NCBI GenBank assembly: GCA_964247055.1
Contig: OZ176051.1
Coordinates: forward strand, 9,982,001 to 10,046,000
Reading direction: 5' to 3'
Length of the DNA: 64,000 nucleotides
Origin: Paragordius varius
Taxonomy: Eukaryota; Nematomorpha
Part shown: one piece after another, positions 23,928 through 36,388 of the stretch
Numbering within the stretch: position 1 is the stretch's first letter
Layout of the letters: the number at the start of each line of letters is the position of its first letter
The notes under the pieces: generated by a model
What the model was told of the DNA's origin: nothing
The model's database searches: none
The model's input: the letters and a program-made list of their open reading frames with translations, nothing else
Made by a program: the position numbers and the translations under genes

Positions 23928-26061
23928 TACTAGCTGACCCTGACACGCTTCGCTGCGACGTATCACCGATAATTATTCTTAATAATTTGCAATGATAAAA
24001 ATATAAAAAAACATATTTAATAAACAGTTTGTCTTTAATTATTTTTTTACGGGTTTTTGCATAGGCTCAAATATTGTTTACACGAAATTGACCATATTTA
24101 AACTGTCCCTTTTTAAAGTTAATATTCAACTATCATTGGATTTATTTTGAGATTTTCGTTTTATGAAATCATGGTTAAAAGTTTTATTTTGAAATTGTTT
24201 TCACACAGCTGGGATCAAGGGATATAAAAAGTACATTGGTGGTCCCTTTTAAAGGAAATAATAATATTAAACAAATTCCCCAATGTGTTTAACTCAACTC
24301 GAATAGCTTCTTGAGTTTTTTAAAAATTAGCTCCAAAACCACGTCATTTTTGTATGGCGTTTCAGTTTTAAACCGGTAGGCCCCTGCCCATAGACCTATA
24401 TGGAAAAAGCGCTGTAAATTCTTTGCCGTTAAAGGGCACATATTTGAAATAATCTTTGATACCATCGTCTCATGGGTTAAAAAATACCTCAAAATAATGG
24501 TTATATGATGGGGCATTTTTAGGGCATAAAGGCCCCAAATTAACGGCTAATAAACGCCTTTTTTCCCTAGTTACGGGTAAAAATTCAAGCTTTTAATGAG
24601 CTCATATGGATTCTTATATTTTCTGTAAATTAGCTCCAAAACAAGGCAATTTCTATATAGTGGCGCAGTTTTTCGGGTATCTACTTACCCAGGAGCAGGT
24701 ATAAAAAAGTGTTGAGCAAAATTTAATATGCTTTAGCGGGATTTTCGAAAAATTGCATTAAAACCAAAAAGTCATTCTATGGTGGCGCATTTTTCAGGGC
24801 AAGGGCCTAATTAAGGGGTAATTTAATAAAACCCTACTTAAATTTTTGCCTTTTACGGGTAATATTTAAAGTCCTCATTGAAATCAGATGGCCTGATAAG
24901 TTTTCTAAAATTTGTCTTTAAAGTCACGATGTATCAATATGATGGCGCAGTTGTTGGCGAGTAGCCTCTTACCCAGAGGCCAATATAAAAAAGACGTTCG
25001 ATAATTTTTATCTTTATAGGGGAATACCTGGAATCATCATTCATTTCATATTTTCTTAATAGTTTTTAAAAGAATGGCTTCAAAACTAAATATTAGTTCA
25101 ATGATAGCGCATTTTTAGGGCGTAGAGGGCCTAATTAACGACTAATTTAAAAAAACAGCTCGGAAAAACTTTTGCCTTTTTACGGGTAATATTTCAGGCC
25201 CCTATAAAACTTATATGGCCTGATAAGTTTTCTCAAAATTAACTTCTAAACAACGCAATTTTGATGGTGCAGTTTTAGGCGGGTATGATAGAAAAAAAGC
25301 GCTTGATTAAATTTTTCTTTTTTACGGAAAATACTTGGAATCACGATTGATTCCATCTCTCATTAGTTATTGGAAATACTGCTTTAAAACTAAAAAATCA
25401 TTCTATGGTGGTGCATTTTTCAGGGCGTGAAGGAACTAAATTTTTGCCTTGTCACGGGAAATATTATAAATACCTATTGAACTCATATGAGATAAGTTTT
25501 CTGAAATTTCGCCCCAAAGGCACGCTATTTCGATATGATGAGACAGTTTTAGCGGGTATCTGTTTACCCAGCAGACAATATAAAAAAACGTACAACTAAA
25601 ATCTTTGCCTTTTAACAGGGAATATAAAATCCTCATTAAATTTTTACGGTCTCATACCCTGGGCCAAAAATAGATTCAAAAAATTATTTTTGTGGACTTT
25701 GTTTTTTGAAAAAAATGGCATTTTACGAGGAAGCGGGTAAAAAGAGGGCCTAAATTAAAAAAGCGAGCCGACTATGTTCTGCGCAATCGATAGTAAAAAA
25801 ATCATATTTAAAATTGAATGGTCCAACACGTTTTACGAAAAATTGTCTCAAAGACACGATTTTTGTGGACTTGTATTTTCGAAAAAACCCGTTTTTTACA
25901 CGGAGTGGGCCCGAAACGGGGGCCTAATTCAAAAAAGGGGGAAGCTATTGTGGGGGCATTCATTAAGATTATATTTTTTCGACATTTGTTGAATGGATCT
26001 ACTGGTTATCCGGAAACAGATCACAAAACTAGCATTTTTCATTTTTATAAATAGATAGATT
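23928..26061. mobile_element. 2.1-kb element with internal dimeric tandem array
   Basis: The element begins ACTAGCTGACCC and continues GACACGCTTCGCTGCGACG, a start seen in dispersed repeats of several invertebrates (from memory). It ends TATAAATAGATAGATTA. Between these lies a tandem array, roughly 24290-25690, of related units of about 165 bp that alternate in two versions (about 330 bp per dimer). Recurring phrases are TTTTTACGGGTAATATT, GGCCTGATAAGTTTTCT, GGTGGCGCA and GGGCCTAATTAACG. The unique right end (25690-26061) recurs alone at 18862-19246. Part of the array recurs at 43770-45281. No coding frame was found, so the class (for example Helitron-like) is undetermined. Confidence 0.7.
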
Positions 26062-26158
26062 ATATTTTACCTCTGTCATCCCATAAAAATTGAACTACAA
26101 TTTATTTGTTATCCATCAAAATAGAGTACAATAGTTTTTAACTTTTTACAGAACCTTT

Positions 26159-26160
<2 letters not shown>

Positions 26161-26211
<51 letters not shown>
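26161..26211. repeat. (AT)n microsatellite
   Basis: About 25 uninterrupted AT units follow the element that ends at 26061. Shorter TA tracts occur at about 34800-34838, 36358-36385, 46270-46291 and 52918-52949. Confidence 0.95.
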
Positions 26212-26212
<1 letters not shown>

Positions 26213-26462
26213 CACCCTAAAATTAGATCTGATAAATATCTTAATTATTTATTTATAATTATTTTCAGGTTCCAATGGTAGTATTTTTTTCAAACATAAA
26301 TTTTTTACAAATAGGAATCATTTATGGCGGAAGGCGCCATCTCCTTATAAATTATAAATCAACAGAAGTAGAGATAGTTAGTCTACTTTGTTGCAGGTTG
26401 GATGTATTAGTATATTCTAGTTAGCAACAGAGACTATAAGAACCCAAATTTTGTTTATATTA

Positions 26463-27028
26463 CATTTGCACTTTAGAGCGTCCTTGAACACTTCAAGTTG
26501 GTCCTTAAACATTTCAAGTTTTTCTTGAACACATCAAGTTGGTCCTTCACTTCAAATTGGTCCTTAAAATTTTTAAATTTTTATTTAACCGTAATTTTTG
26601 CATGTATTTTTTCATTTTATTATTTTTTAACCTAATTCTCTTATTTATTATGTATTGTTTAATTTAAAAAAATTATTCTTTTTTATTTCAAACTTAATTT
26701 GACAAAATTATTAACTCAAAAATGTTTTCAATAAAAAATTTTAAATAATAACCCAGAAAATTTATTTTATTTTTAATTAGGTCTTAAATTCTTTTAAATA
26801 TTTTAAATAATTTTATTAAATTCAATATACGGTTTCTCAATGATTAAAAGTTGATATTGATTTAAAATTATGTTAAATAATAGAAAATACATAAAAAACG
26901 ATAAAATAGATGGCTGATATACAAAAATTAAAAAATTTAAGCTCCAACTAAAATTGTTCAAGGACTAATTTAAAAAGTTCACATGGACCAATTTGAAGTG
27001 TTCAAGGACACTCTTGAAATCCAAATGG
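26463..27028. mobile_element. MITE family A
   Basis: A 566-bp relative of 15431-15953. The left end reads CATTTGCACTTTAGAGCGTC, followed by repeated AAGTTGGTCCTTAAACATTTC. The right end reads TTCAAGGACACTCTTGAAAT and CCAAATGG. TA flanks the ends. It has no coding capacity. Confidence 0.8.
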
Positions 27029-28491
27029 TATATATACTTTTTACAGTTTTTATTGTACAATGGAAAAAGGTGGGCTTATTTTTCTTTTAGAACATTACTG
27101 CCCTAAAATGACGATGAAAAAATTTTTGATCTGTCTGAATTAATATTCTGTTCCCCTAGTTTGAATCTTATTTTATCTGTAATCTATATATAATAAAACT
27201 TTAGATTTTTCTGTCCTTACAATCCCCATATATTAATTAAAACCTAATTATTTCACATTTTGCCTTTATGAAAAATTGAAAATTACATATCAAACTTAAT
27301 ATATATTTAAATGCAATTCACCGAGGCTACTTTTACACAAATCTGATCCATATTTAAAAAATATACAATATTTAATTTTATTTGTTACTATATTCACTAA
27401 CTTAAGGCAAAATTAATTATTTTGTTCAAAATTGTGAAAACCATTACCAAGTATCTCATTTTAAACTGGCAAAATTATGATGAAAAAGTAAAACAAATCT
27501 TAAAAAAGCATTGTTATTTTATATCTAATTCGGCAATTGGAACCAACATATTTTTAATGATTTAGTTACATATTTTACTGATGCTACAGTTGTAAAAGAA
27601 ACTAAAGCTTTCTCCATTTAATGATTAATATTATAGTGAAAATATTTAATTAATTCATTAAGCTAACATATATTATATATACCATTTTCAGTGTAACCAA
27701 CATTCTTTAAACGCAACATTATTTTCATTTAAAAGAAACATATTTTATTTAAACGCAGCTTTTTAGCAGTCGCAAATTTAACAGTTTTATTGAAAAAGGT
27801 TGCGCATGGACGGATAATGTTGTCTCTGTGCTTATAAAGTTAAGTTTATTTGAAATTAAAATGCTTTTGACATTAGTATATTTTCACAAAAATAATAATG
27901 ACAGGACAAAAAAATGACCCCTTTTCAAGCAAATTCAATTTACCGAATTAATACTAGGATAAATTTTCCTTTAATTCATTTACCTTGACTGCTTTAAATG
28001 TATTTAAACATAAAAATCTTAGTCTATTTTTTAATTTATTTTTTGTAGTCCCTTATAATTAAATATTTTTATATTTTTAATTACAACCACCTCATATCTG
28101 AAACTTTACCAAGATTAGTAAATAATGATTAAAAAATATTTTGTTGAAAGTTTAAATAAACGTGTTGAAGATTATATTGTGTGTTTGGTAAAAAAATATT
28201 TTTAGTCTTAGTTTTGGGGTAGTTTTATATCCCAGAGCTAAATTTTATTGTTACAGTTTTTGAAAGTTATTTTAGTTAAAATTAATTTCAAATATTGTTC
28301 GCATGTATTAGATTACGAAGCTTATTTACAGTTTTGTGACTTCTAGAGAATTGGGATACCTGAAACCCGATACAACTGTCTTAAAAATATATGATGAGAA
28401 TTGTTTTATAATTATACATTTTTGTAGAAAAATGTTTTATATAGGGCGCCTAACAGGCTTAAAGCATATTTTTAAATAGGGTATAATACTA

Positions 28492-29933
28492 ATGTGACCA
28501 TATATTTTGAACTTTACGCAGTACTTTACATGTTATTAACCATCGGTGTGGTCGTATATCACACAGTTTCCACAAAAAAATACCCAGATCAAGTATATAT
28601 ATATAGGAAAATATCAGGATTTATGGTGGTCTTGGTTCTAACCTTTACGAGTTATTAAAGAAAGTTAATTACACTTTTGTGGTAAGTGCTCCGCATAAAA
28701 GTGCAAAGGGCGCAATTTTTTCAGTGCTTTATTACAAAAAATATCACTAAAATATATAAACTACATTAAAAAGCAAAACAATATTTTTAAAAATTTTAAA
28801 TTATTAGATGTGGGCTCTGAAAGTCCTAAATTTTTTGGCTCTTTTAAAATGGACTGTAAAATAAACACAAAAATTCCGACATTGTGCAAAATTTATATAT
28901 ACTTAGTTTTGATATCAATTAAATATATTTTAAAAAAATGTATGCTTTTAAAAATTTAATTTTTAGCAAAATTTTGTTGAAGCATACTCATATTATTTTC
29001 AGCATGATGGAAACGATATAAACGGTTGAGATGTTATTTGAAATTTATGTTAAATAAAATTGTAATTTTTACAAAATTCACCAAAATTTGCAAGAAACAA
29101 ACCTTTGAATTAAAATTCTTAACCTATAGTAATGTGTAACATCATTGTATTTAGAAAAAGGGTTTTATTATATCTTAAAGCTTTATACCTTTTTCATATT
29201 GATTCAAAATAGTTTGTAGTACGCTTCAACTAAATATCTCAAATTTGTTTGTGCAAAAAAATAAGAAAACTAATAAAATTAAAGTTTAAAAAAAATTAAA
29301 AAATAATATACCTCCCGCCTAGTATAGAAAACGTAAAAAACTCTTAATTTTTTATTGCGAATAATTCGAAATCATTGCCAAATATATAATAAATTCTAAA
29401 TAAATCTTTACGGGAATAACAATTTTTACAATTTTCCGTACAATAATTATAACAAAAAATGAACTTTCTAAACCTGGTCAAACATTTATTAAAATATCAT
29501 AAATTAATTTTATTTATTTTAAATTTTGAGGCACCTCTTTTTGCGGAAGCCCTGAGTGAAAGAGCCATTAGCCTAAATCTAACGGTGTGAAGTCCGAGCT
29601 TATAGTTTCGCCACTGCGCGAAAAGCTGAAATCCCAAGTTTTATGTATAATTCGAACAGAAAATAAAATATCAACCAATTAAAAATAGGCTAATCTTAGT
29701 TTTTTACCGCAAAATAAACCATTTTTTTTATAAATTATGGGGTTATTTTTACAGAGGGTATTATATTAAATTCTAAAATAATTTTTTAAAAAACAAAAGG
29801 TAATTAAAATATATTCAAAAAAATTATTTTTTTTTTAATTTTAAAAAGCAGTACAAAAGTGGGCGCAGTACAGTCGCAGTTTTTTTCTGAAATCCCAGCA
29901 CTGTACTACGAAAAACAGCCTATCTGGTCACAT
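28492..29933. mobile_element. Putative 1.4-kb inverted-repeat element
   Basis: The left end ATGTGACCATAT and the right end ATCTGGTCACAT are inverted copies. Inside each, a further stretch matches loosely in inverted form (GCAGTACTTTAC and GTACTACG). TATAATAC lies close to both termini and may be the target duplication. The middle contains repeat E (28730-29030). No transposase frame is visible, so the superfamily is open. Confidence 0.45.
28730..29030. repeat. Dispersed repeat E
   Basis: Homologous to 17150-17470 by a series of shared blocks in the same order (GAAAGTCC, AAGCATAC, GATGGAAACGATATAAA). It lies inside the putative element 28492-29933. Confidence 0.5.
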
Positions 29934-30061
29934 TATATAATACCTTGAATTTAGAATAACCATTTAAAATAGTTCTCGGATATTAAACTACCCAATAAGG
30001 TATAGGGTATATAAAAAATTTATAAAATTTGATAGAAAATGAAAGTTCAAATATTTTTTAG

Positions 30062-30077
30062 ATAATACCACTAATTG
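30062..30077. repeat. LINE target-site duplication, left copy
   Basis: ATAATACCACTAATTG occurs directly before the LINE and again at 33603-33618 directly after it: a perfect 16-bp target duplication. The left copy begins straight after an AG that follows ATATTTTTT. Confidence 0.95.
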
Positions 30078-33000
30078 GGGTGCAAAGTCCGACTCCCACC
30101 TCCGCGTGGTGCACCCTGGTTAATACCAGCGGGAGCGGCAAAGGAAAGAAATCATCTGTGTGGGGTGTGGTGGAAAAAATAAACTACCATTATTTTTTCC
30201 TATAAAATACCACAATACCTGCATTCACACAGATGATAAAGCGGGTTTATCTGGCGCTATAACCAGTTGCTAGAAACAACCAATTCTAATAAATGTAAGC
30301 GGGGATGGAACTCCGTAAGCCCAGAAAGGCAATTCCATAGGTCAGGGACACCGAAATAGTCTCTTGATTTGCAAAGGCATGCAAATTGTAAAACAATCGC
30401 CTTAATCATACCGTATATGAAAATAATGAATGAATTGACAACACTTTTAAACAATGATATATATTTTAAAAATGATAATATTAATCTTACAAATAATTTT
30501 ATTAATGATATTAATATATGTGATAATCTTAATTTTGATAATAATATTAATTTACATGATAACAATATTAATGCTCTCCTAAAAAACCACAAACATCAAA
30601 AAACACCCAACAATATGGTAAAACCACTTAAGATCGGCACTTGGAATATCTCGACGCTAGTCGGTAGATCAAACTTAGTTATCGACCAAATAAAAGAGAA
30701 AAACATTGACATCTGTTGCCTCCAGGAAACAAGATATAAATCTGAGGGAAAGCTGAATATAGACAACTATACAATTTTCTACAAAGGTCAAATGAAAGGC
30801 CAACATGGAGTGGCTATAGCTATTAAAAATGAATATTGTGATAATATAATAGAAGTAAACAGACACAACGAAAGAATTATCCAAATACGTATCGGCTTTA
30901 AAAAACAAATTCTTAACATACTTTCCATCTATGCTCCCCAGTCTGGATTAAGCGAAGCAACCAAACAAGCCTTTTGGAACCAAGTATACGACATTTCCCA
31001 TGCAATACCTCCAAATGGCGAAATTTTTATAGGTGGAGATTTCAATTCCCACGTTGGCACTAATGGTGAAGACTATATGAGAATACATGGAGGAAACGCT
31101 TTTGGCAGCCGTAACAAAGAAGGTGATACATTATTAGAATACTGCGCATCTCTTAGACTTACTATCTGCAATACCCTCTTCACGAAACCAGCAAAGAAAT
31201 TAATAACTTATACAAGTGGTAATCAAAATTCTATGGTAGACTACATTTTAACACTCATTCAAGATAGAAAATTCATTAAAGACTCTAAAACATACCTTAC
31301 TGACACGCAACATAAATTAATTGTAGCTATAATAACAATAAACAAATCCTATTACCATAGTAACCAGAAACCTAAAATAAACTTAGAAAAATTACACCTT
31401 CCTGATCTTAAACTTCAACTCTCAGAAACTGTCAATGCATCGCTTAGCCTCAACCACAAAACATCTGAACAAGCTTGGGATAATTTTAAAAACAGCATCA
31501 TCCCAAATGTGCTTATTTGCTGTGGCAGAAAGAAAATATACAGGAAAAAACAACAATCAAATTTGTGGTGGTCAGAATCCATAAAACCTTTAATTAAAAT
31601 TAAACGCAATAACTATAAAAGATGGAAACAAACAAAAGATAAAAGAGACTTGGAATCATATATCAAATCAAATAAAAATTTACAACAAGCCATCAATATT
31701 TCAGCCAACAAAAAAGCTTTGGATTTAGCTAAAAAATTATAACAAGACATGAAAAATCTTAAAATTTTTCGAACAATAAATTCAGTTAACAATAATAAAA
31801 AGGACATTAAACAAATTTCCTATATTAAAGATAAAGATCAACAACTAGTAACTGAGTGGAGTGACATAAGCAATGTCTGGACAACGTATTACAAAGAACA
31901 ATTTGCACAAAAACATGATTTTGAAACAATAAACCAACCACCAGCAATTGGTCCTCGACCACTGATAACAACAGACGATGTAAGAGAAGCCTTGGCCAAG
32001 ATGAAAAATAACAAAGCTACAGGTCCATCTGAACTCAGCTGTGACATGATCAAAGCTTTACCACAATGCATTATACATTTAACTAACATATTCAATCTAA
32101 TCTTATCAACAAATCGCATCCCTAATGATTGGTCAAAAAGCACCATCATACCCATTTATAAAAACAAAGGAGACATACTCGTTTGCTCCTCCTACAGACC
32201 ACTAAAGTTATTGGAACACCCGTTAAAAATTTTTGAATCCATTATTGAATCAAAACTAAGATCAATCGTTAGTATACAGGAAAATATGCCTATAAACCAA
32301 ACAGTAGCACAATTGATGCAATCTTCATTTTGAGAAGATTGCAAGAGAACTATTTAGCGAAAAATAAAAAACTATATCATGTTTTTATTGATTTACAAAG
32401 GGCCTTTGATTGTATCCCCAGGAAGTTGATCACATCCACACTACGAGCCAATAATGTAGATGATTGGATAATTAAATCAATAGAAATGATGTACTACAAA
32501 ACAACAAACTGCGTCAGATTAACAATAGGTAACACAGCTTTTGTTCCAAACGAATCTGGTCTTCATCAAGGCTCCATCCTAAGCCCTCTACTCTTCATTT
32601 TAATAATGGATTACCTAACAAAAGATATAAAACAAGGCCCACCATGGGAACTTATCTATGCGGACGACATTGTCCTCACCGCAACATCAATGGAAGCATT
32701 AAATCAAAAGTACAACACATGGAAATCACACTTAGAATAGGGTGGAATGAATATAAATATAAGCAAAACAAAGGTAATGATAACGGGTGAAACTGTATAT
32801 GAACGACCTAAGTTTCCATGTGGAGTATGTGATTTAAATGTTAAACTCAATTCAATCCTATGTACATCATGCAATAAGTGGGTACACAAAAAGTGCTCGC
32901 TTATAAAAGGGAAACTAATCAATAATGACAAATTTATATGTGAATCATGTAAAAAAAAACAATAAATCACTCATCCACTTCCCTAAATTACGTTTATATG

Positions 33001-33602
33001 GCAGACACCAAAATCGAATTGGTGAATAATTTCAAATACCTGGGTGATGTCATACATTGCCTAGGTGGAATAAACCAATCAGTTAAATATAGATCCCAAC
33101 AGGCTTGGGTAAAATATCATCAACTTAAATTTGTCCTCAAAAATAAACACATATCAGCAAAAAACAAAGGTTTGATTTACAAAGCCGGCATACGTCCCAT
33201 ACTCCTGTATGGTTGCGAAACGTTGCCGATGACAGATTCAATCGAGAAAAAACTAATGAACTTAGAAAAACGGATACTAAATTTATTCCAACCCAATAAG
33301 TCAAATTCAAATTTACATCAACTCTACCAAATTGAACCTTTAAATGTCATGCTCAGAAAAAATAGGCTCAGATATTTCGGACACATCAAACGTGCTCCAG
33401 AACAATGGACAAATAAAATTTTATCCCTACATCCCGAAGGTAACAATCGCAGGGGCAGACCAACATTCAACTGGGAAAAAACAATAAATAATGATTTAAG
33501 TGTTGCCAACATTGATGATAACGCCTGGCAGGATCGCAAATATTACAGACAGCTTCTATACGGATACAATGGCTAGCCATTACACAAAGACGATACAACA
33601 AC
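30078..33602 (+). mobile_element. Full-length RTE-like LINE retrotransposon
   Basis: This 3,525-bp non-LTR element is flanked by a perfect 16-bp duplication. An endonuclease domain (APE type) runs from about 30618 to 31330: GTWNISTLVG, QETRYKS, GGDFNSHVGT, SMVDYIL. Reverse transcriptase follows, about 31950-32740, with DLQRAFDCIPRK, LHQGSILSPLLF and the catalytic YADDI. A Cys/His cluster (CGVCDLN...CTSCNKWVHKKC...CESCKK) comes next at 32815-32965. The C-terminal domain ends near 33576. RTE-group elements with such a zinc cluster are known. The 3' end is short (CGATACAACAAC) with no poly-A. This copy is inactive: an in-frame stop ends the first part at 31742, the frame shifts near 32330, a stop follows at 32740 and another shift lies near 32970. 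Long antisense frames over it are shadows. Confidence 0.95.
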
Positions 33603-33618
33603 ATAATACCACTAATTG
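33603..33618. repeat. LINE target-site duplication, right copy
   Basis: Identical to 30062-30077. It lies 44 bp before the WRAP53 start codon, so the insertion is in or next to the gene's 5' leader. Confidence 0.95.
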
Positions 33619-33662
33619 TCCCATATAACTTTTCATGTGGACTCAGCTCCAAAAGTTAACAT

Positions 33663-34798
33663 ATGTTAGATTTTTTCAATGCTCTAAATACAGTAGAAAA
33701 CACTGACATTGCCAACGATTCGGATGCTTATCCAGAACATATAGCTAATGTTATAGAATTAGTTGGATATGCAAGTATCAAAACTAATTCATGTCTTAAG
33801 GGATGCAAATGGTAATTATTTGTAAATTATTTAAAGGTCGCCTGATGGGTCCATTTTAATGGTTGTTAGCTTTCAGACCATATATCTATATAATGTACCT
33901 CATTCATTTTGGAAAAATGATTATACTTTTATTGAGCTGGTTGATATTTTTATTTATATTAGATGTGTGTTAAAACTATAAAAACAGCAGATTCTTTGTT
34001 TGATTTTTGTTGGTTATCAACCATGGATTCATGGAAACAAGAAACTTGTTTGTATATACTTTATATCCATTTTAGGTTTGCCGTTACGTGTAGGGATAGT
34101 CCAATACATTTAATAAGCGCATCTGATTCCTCTATAATAAATAATTACAAAGCCTATAATCAAACGGTATAAATATATTATTTTTGTCACCAAACCGTAT
34201 TATATATCATATATTATACGATTTTATTTAAAATACATTATAATTTATTTATGGTTATAAATTATAATAAAAATGTCATTAACATAAAATGGTATGTTGA
34301 AAATCGATTTTATTTAACATTTATATTTAAACTTATTTTGATAAAATCTTTGCAATATTGTATTATATGAATATTTTTAAATAATATTATAATAGATGCG
34401 GCACATTATTATTTTTTCTTTACTTTGTTGATTATTTTTAAGTATTTTTTGCTAGGATGAATTGCAAACAAGCTGTGGATTGGCTTTTACTTTAGACGGA
34501 ACGACACTCATAGCCGGATATAATAAAATGATTCGGTTTTTTGATGTGGAAAATCAATTTAGTTTATATGAAGAAATATCCACACATAGTAAGCATTAAT
34601 TTTTTTAAGTTTAAATAGGGGAAATGGCGTGAAATATTATGTCAATGTCATTCAAAATTTTCTCACTACTTCCTTTTTAACCAAATAACATACAGTGAAT
34701 TATACGGACAAAACGTAAAAATATAATTACAAATATTTCTCTAATTTTAAATTTTCATTTTTTGGATTTAATTCTTTATTTAATATTACAAAGTCTGG

Positions 34799-34836
<38 letters not shown>

Positions 34837-36352
34837 TTAGTAAAACAATCATTTTGAATTTTACCATCGTAATAGAGTAAGGTGTGAAAAGTATGGTTGT
34901 CTTTTGAAAAAAATATTTGTCTCTATTTATTTGTTTTGTCCGTATATAATTTTAATATTTACTGTGATTAATAATAATATATTTAGCGCATATTTTTTTT
35001 TATATAATAAGTTTAAAATATAAAAAAGCGGGGTACTACTAAAATCAATAAAATTCTTTGCTTGATAATCCGATTTTTATGTAAAAATATAAACACTTTA
35101 ACAGATAAAAATGCATTATTTTAATTATTCATAAATCATAAAATAATTGGCAATTTTTTAAATATTTCGTTAGCTATATTTAAAATAAATTCGTCGCCAT
35201 CATCAATATATGGGAACTTGATTGATTTCCAATAATTTTCTTTTATTAGAGGCATAAATAAATCTTAATCATTTAGTTCTTGTTTGACTGGGGAAAAAAT
35301 TTGTTTTGATTTGAACACTTTTAATTTAATTCAAATTATTATCGTTGCAGATTTACAATGCATTAAACTAATACTCTAACAAATTGTTTGTTTGATTATT
35401 ATTTATAATTTACAAATGTATTATATAATCCGATTTCTTATTAAAATTTTAATAACTATTCTATCATATTTTATACCTATATAACTGTAAAAAATGATGT
35501 TTAGGCTTATTTACTAATTAAAAATTATCTTATCACATAAAAATTAAATTTTCTCAAATAAGTCGATTTAAAATAAAAAAAAATAATTTTTTATCAACTT
35601 TTTTGTTAGGTGTTTTATAAATTAATCATCTTGAGTGCGCATTTAAAAACAAATTATATGTTTTTTTTAGATAAACTGTTTGCTTCAAAGGGTCAACACG
35701 GCATGATATCCTGTTTTGCTCAGTGTGCTAGTGTTCCTAATTTATTTGCCGCGGGATCCTATACAAATTCAAGTATATCACTAATAAAAGGGATTAATTT
35801 TTAAAAAGTTTTTGTTAAACACCTAACATTTATATAGCTTAATTGCTTGCTTGAAAACTTTTTTGGAGAATTTTCTACAATTCTTCCCTCACATAACGGG
35901 TGTTTTTTATAACAGTAGTCAACAAAGTACTTTTAATTTAAAATTATTATTTTCCAAATATCTGTAAAACATAATTGTCTTTTATTTAATAAATGTTATA
36001 TTTGATTAGATTTTACTCAAAATTTAACTTTGAACAAGTCGCATAATATTCAATCGGGTTCTTTAGAATTTTTTAATATATCATTTTTACTACCAACCTC
36101 AACTTTCAACACTTTAATTATTTCAAAACCAATATCTTTAAAGCATTTTAATGTTATCATTTATTATCACAATCTTGATTATATTTTTTTGATATTATTG
36201 CAAAAAATAAAAATAAAAATTAATTAAAATCTAATCACATGCTTTTTAAACTTCCAAAATGCCTATTTTTTGAGTTTAAGTGTAATTGGAAAAATGTTGA
36301 TATTGATTGGAAACATGTGAGTTTTTTTGAAAAAGGGTTGGCTTAGAATGGA

Positions 36353-36388
<36 letters not shown>

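Noticed and set aside
26161-26211. CRISPR-like or regulatory repeat
   Set aside because: It is a plain AT microsatellite with no spacers.
30257-30908. Antisense frames over the LINE (also at 257-903)
   Set aside because: They are shadows of the AT-rich LINE leader and endonuclease frame; both copies show them because the DNA is the same.
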